Origin: Spirochaetota bacterium
GTDB taxonomy: Bacteria > Spirochaetota > Spirochaetia > Treponematales > Treponemataceae
Direction: 5' to 3'
NCBI GenBank assembly: GCA_022704725.1
Contig: JAKJFV010000092.1
Location: forward strand, 1-6,612
Length of the DNA: 6,612 nt
The position numbers and the translations under genes were made by a program. The notes under the pieces are model-generated. The model saw nothing but the letters and a program-made list of their open reading frames with translations, was not told where the DNA came from and did not search any database. The stretch's first letter is position 1. Each line of letters begins with the position of its first letter. Shown piece by piece: positions 6,328 through 6,612 of this stretch.

Positions 6328-6612
6328 AAAAACTACTATTTTCCCTGCTGATTCTCTGTGCACTGGTACCGCTTTTTTCTCAAGTAAGCTTTTCAGATAT
6401 CGATTTAAATACCGATAACCAGCTTCTTTTTTCTGTAGAACACACCGACTTTGCCCAGGCCTCATATAAGACTCTTTTTTGGTATGATCTTGATGAAAAG
6501 GTTACACAGACTGTATCTTCTTTGGAGCCGTCAAATCCTCAAATATTAACCTGTTTTCCAGAAAAACTTGATCTGCTTCAGTCCGGTAAAATCGTTCAAA
6601 TTCAAAATAAAT
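6324..6612 (+). CDS. Exported protein of unknown function, N-terminal part (cut by right edge)
   Basis: The ATG at 6324 overlaps the previous stop (ATGA) and has GGAG (6312-6315) 8 bases upstream. The frame stays open for 96 codons to the window end. Residues 1-20, MKKLLFSLLILCALVPLFSQ, form a classic signal peptide: two lysines, a hydrophobic core and a polar end with likely cleavage near Ser19-Gln20 by signal peptidase I. The Cys at 12 is inside the core and too early for a lipobox, so a lipoprotein is unlikely. The mature part starts VSFSDIDLNTDNQLLFSVEH and reads as short beta strands with SDIDLN and LFWYDLDEKVTQ phrases. This is reminiscent of TolB/WD40-like beta-propeller proteins in which each blade ends in a similar loop, but too little is visible to be sure. 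It would act in the periplasm or outside the cell. Confidence 0.8.
   Translation, partial: MKKLLFSLLILCALVPLFSQVSFSDIDLNTDNQLLFSVEHTDFAQASYKTLFWYDLDEKVTQTVSSLEPSNPQILTCFPEKLDLLQSGKIVQIQNK

Noticed and set aside
6324..6360. Lipoprotein signal (LILC ending at Cys12) in the last protein
   Set aside because: The Cys is in the middle of the hydrophobic core, too near the N-terminus, and a normal cleavage region follows at residues 18-20.

Overview
The window most resembles a chromosomal segment of a host-associated spirochaete, probably Treponema or a close relative. This rests on protein character recognised by eye: a MAF/DUF115 (MptE-like) protein, a LysM plus M23 peptidase with one membrane anchor, and a leading fragment resembling treponemal HD-GYP proteins. 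The DNA is moderately AT-rich with short intergenic gaps. No database search was possible, so the taxonomic call is an inference. I see no rRNA, tRNA, CRISPR array, insertion sequence or phage gene.

Left part, minus strand (1-4729). Transcription runs right to left from a candidate promoter at 4741-4769 through three overlapping genes: signal peptidase I (lepB), a class B penicillin-binding protein with a C-terminal PASTA domain, and a MAF/MptE-like protein that probably glycosylates flagellin. The genes overlap by 10 and 20 bases, which points to one translationally coupled operon. A perfect 11-bp hairpin with a U-tract (386-426) terminates it. Between the operon and its terminator lies about 110 bases holding only a tiny open frame. 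Past the terminator, the 5' end of another minus-strand gene (candidate HD-GYP phosphodiesterase) runs off the left edge.

Right part, plus strand (4779-6612). Divergent from lepB, only 49 bases away, is a membrane-anchored cell-wall peptidase (TM, two LysM, M23). Its frame breaks near 5727-5732, so the HxxxD and HxH zinc motifs lie in different frames. A duplicated copy of its last codons and stop follows. After about 100 bases comes a small zinc-ribbon protein with its own promoter, overlapping by ATGA the start of an exported protein cut by the right edge.

Common theme: the recognisable genes serve the cell envelope and periplasm (signal peptide removal, peptidoglycan cross-linking, peptidoglycan hydrolysis, probable flagellin glycosylation, an exported protein). 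I do not see strong evidence of a wholly new system. The most interesting items are the split peptidase with its duplicated tail, the A10 tract and near-leaderless start of lepB, and the unexplained small element before the operon terminator.
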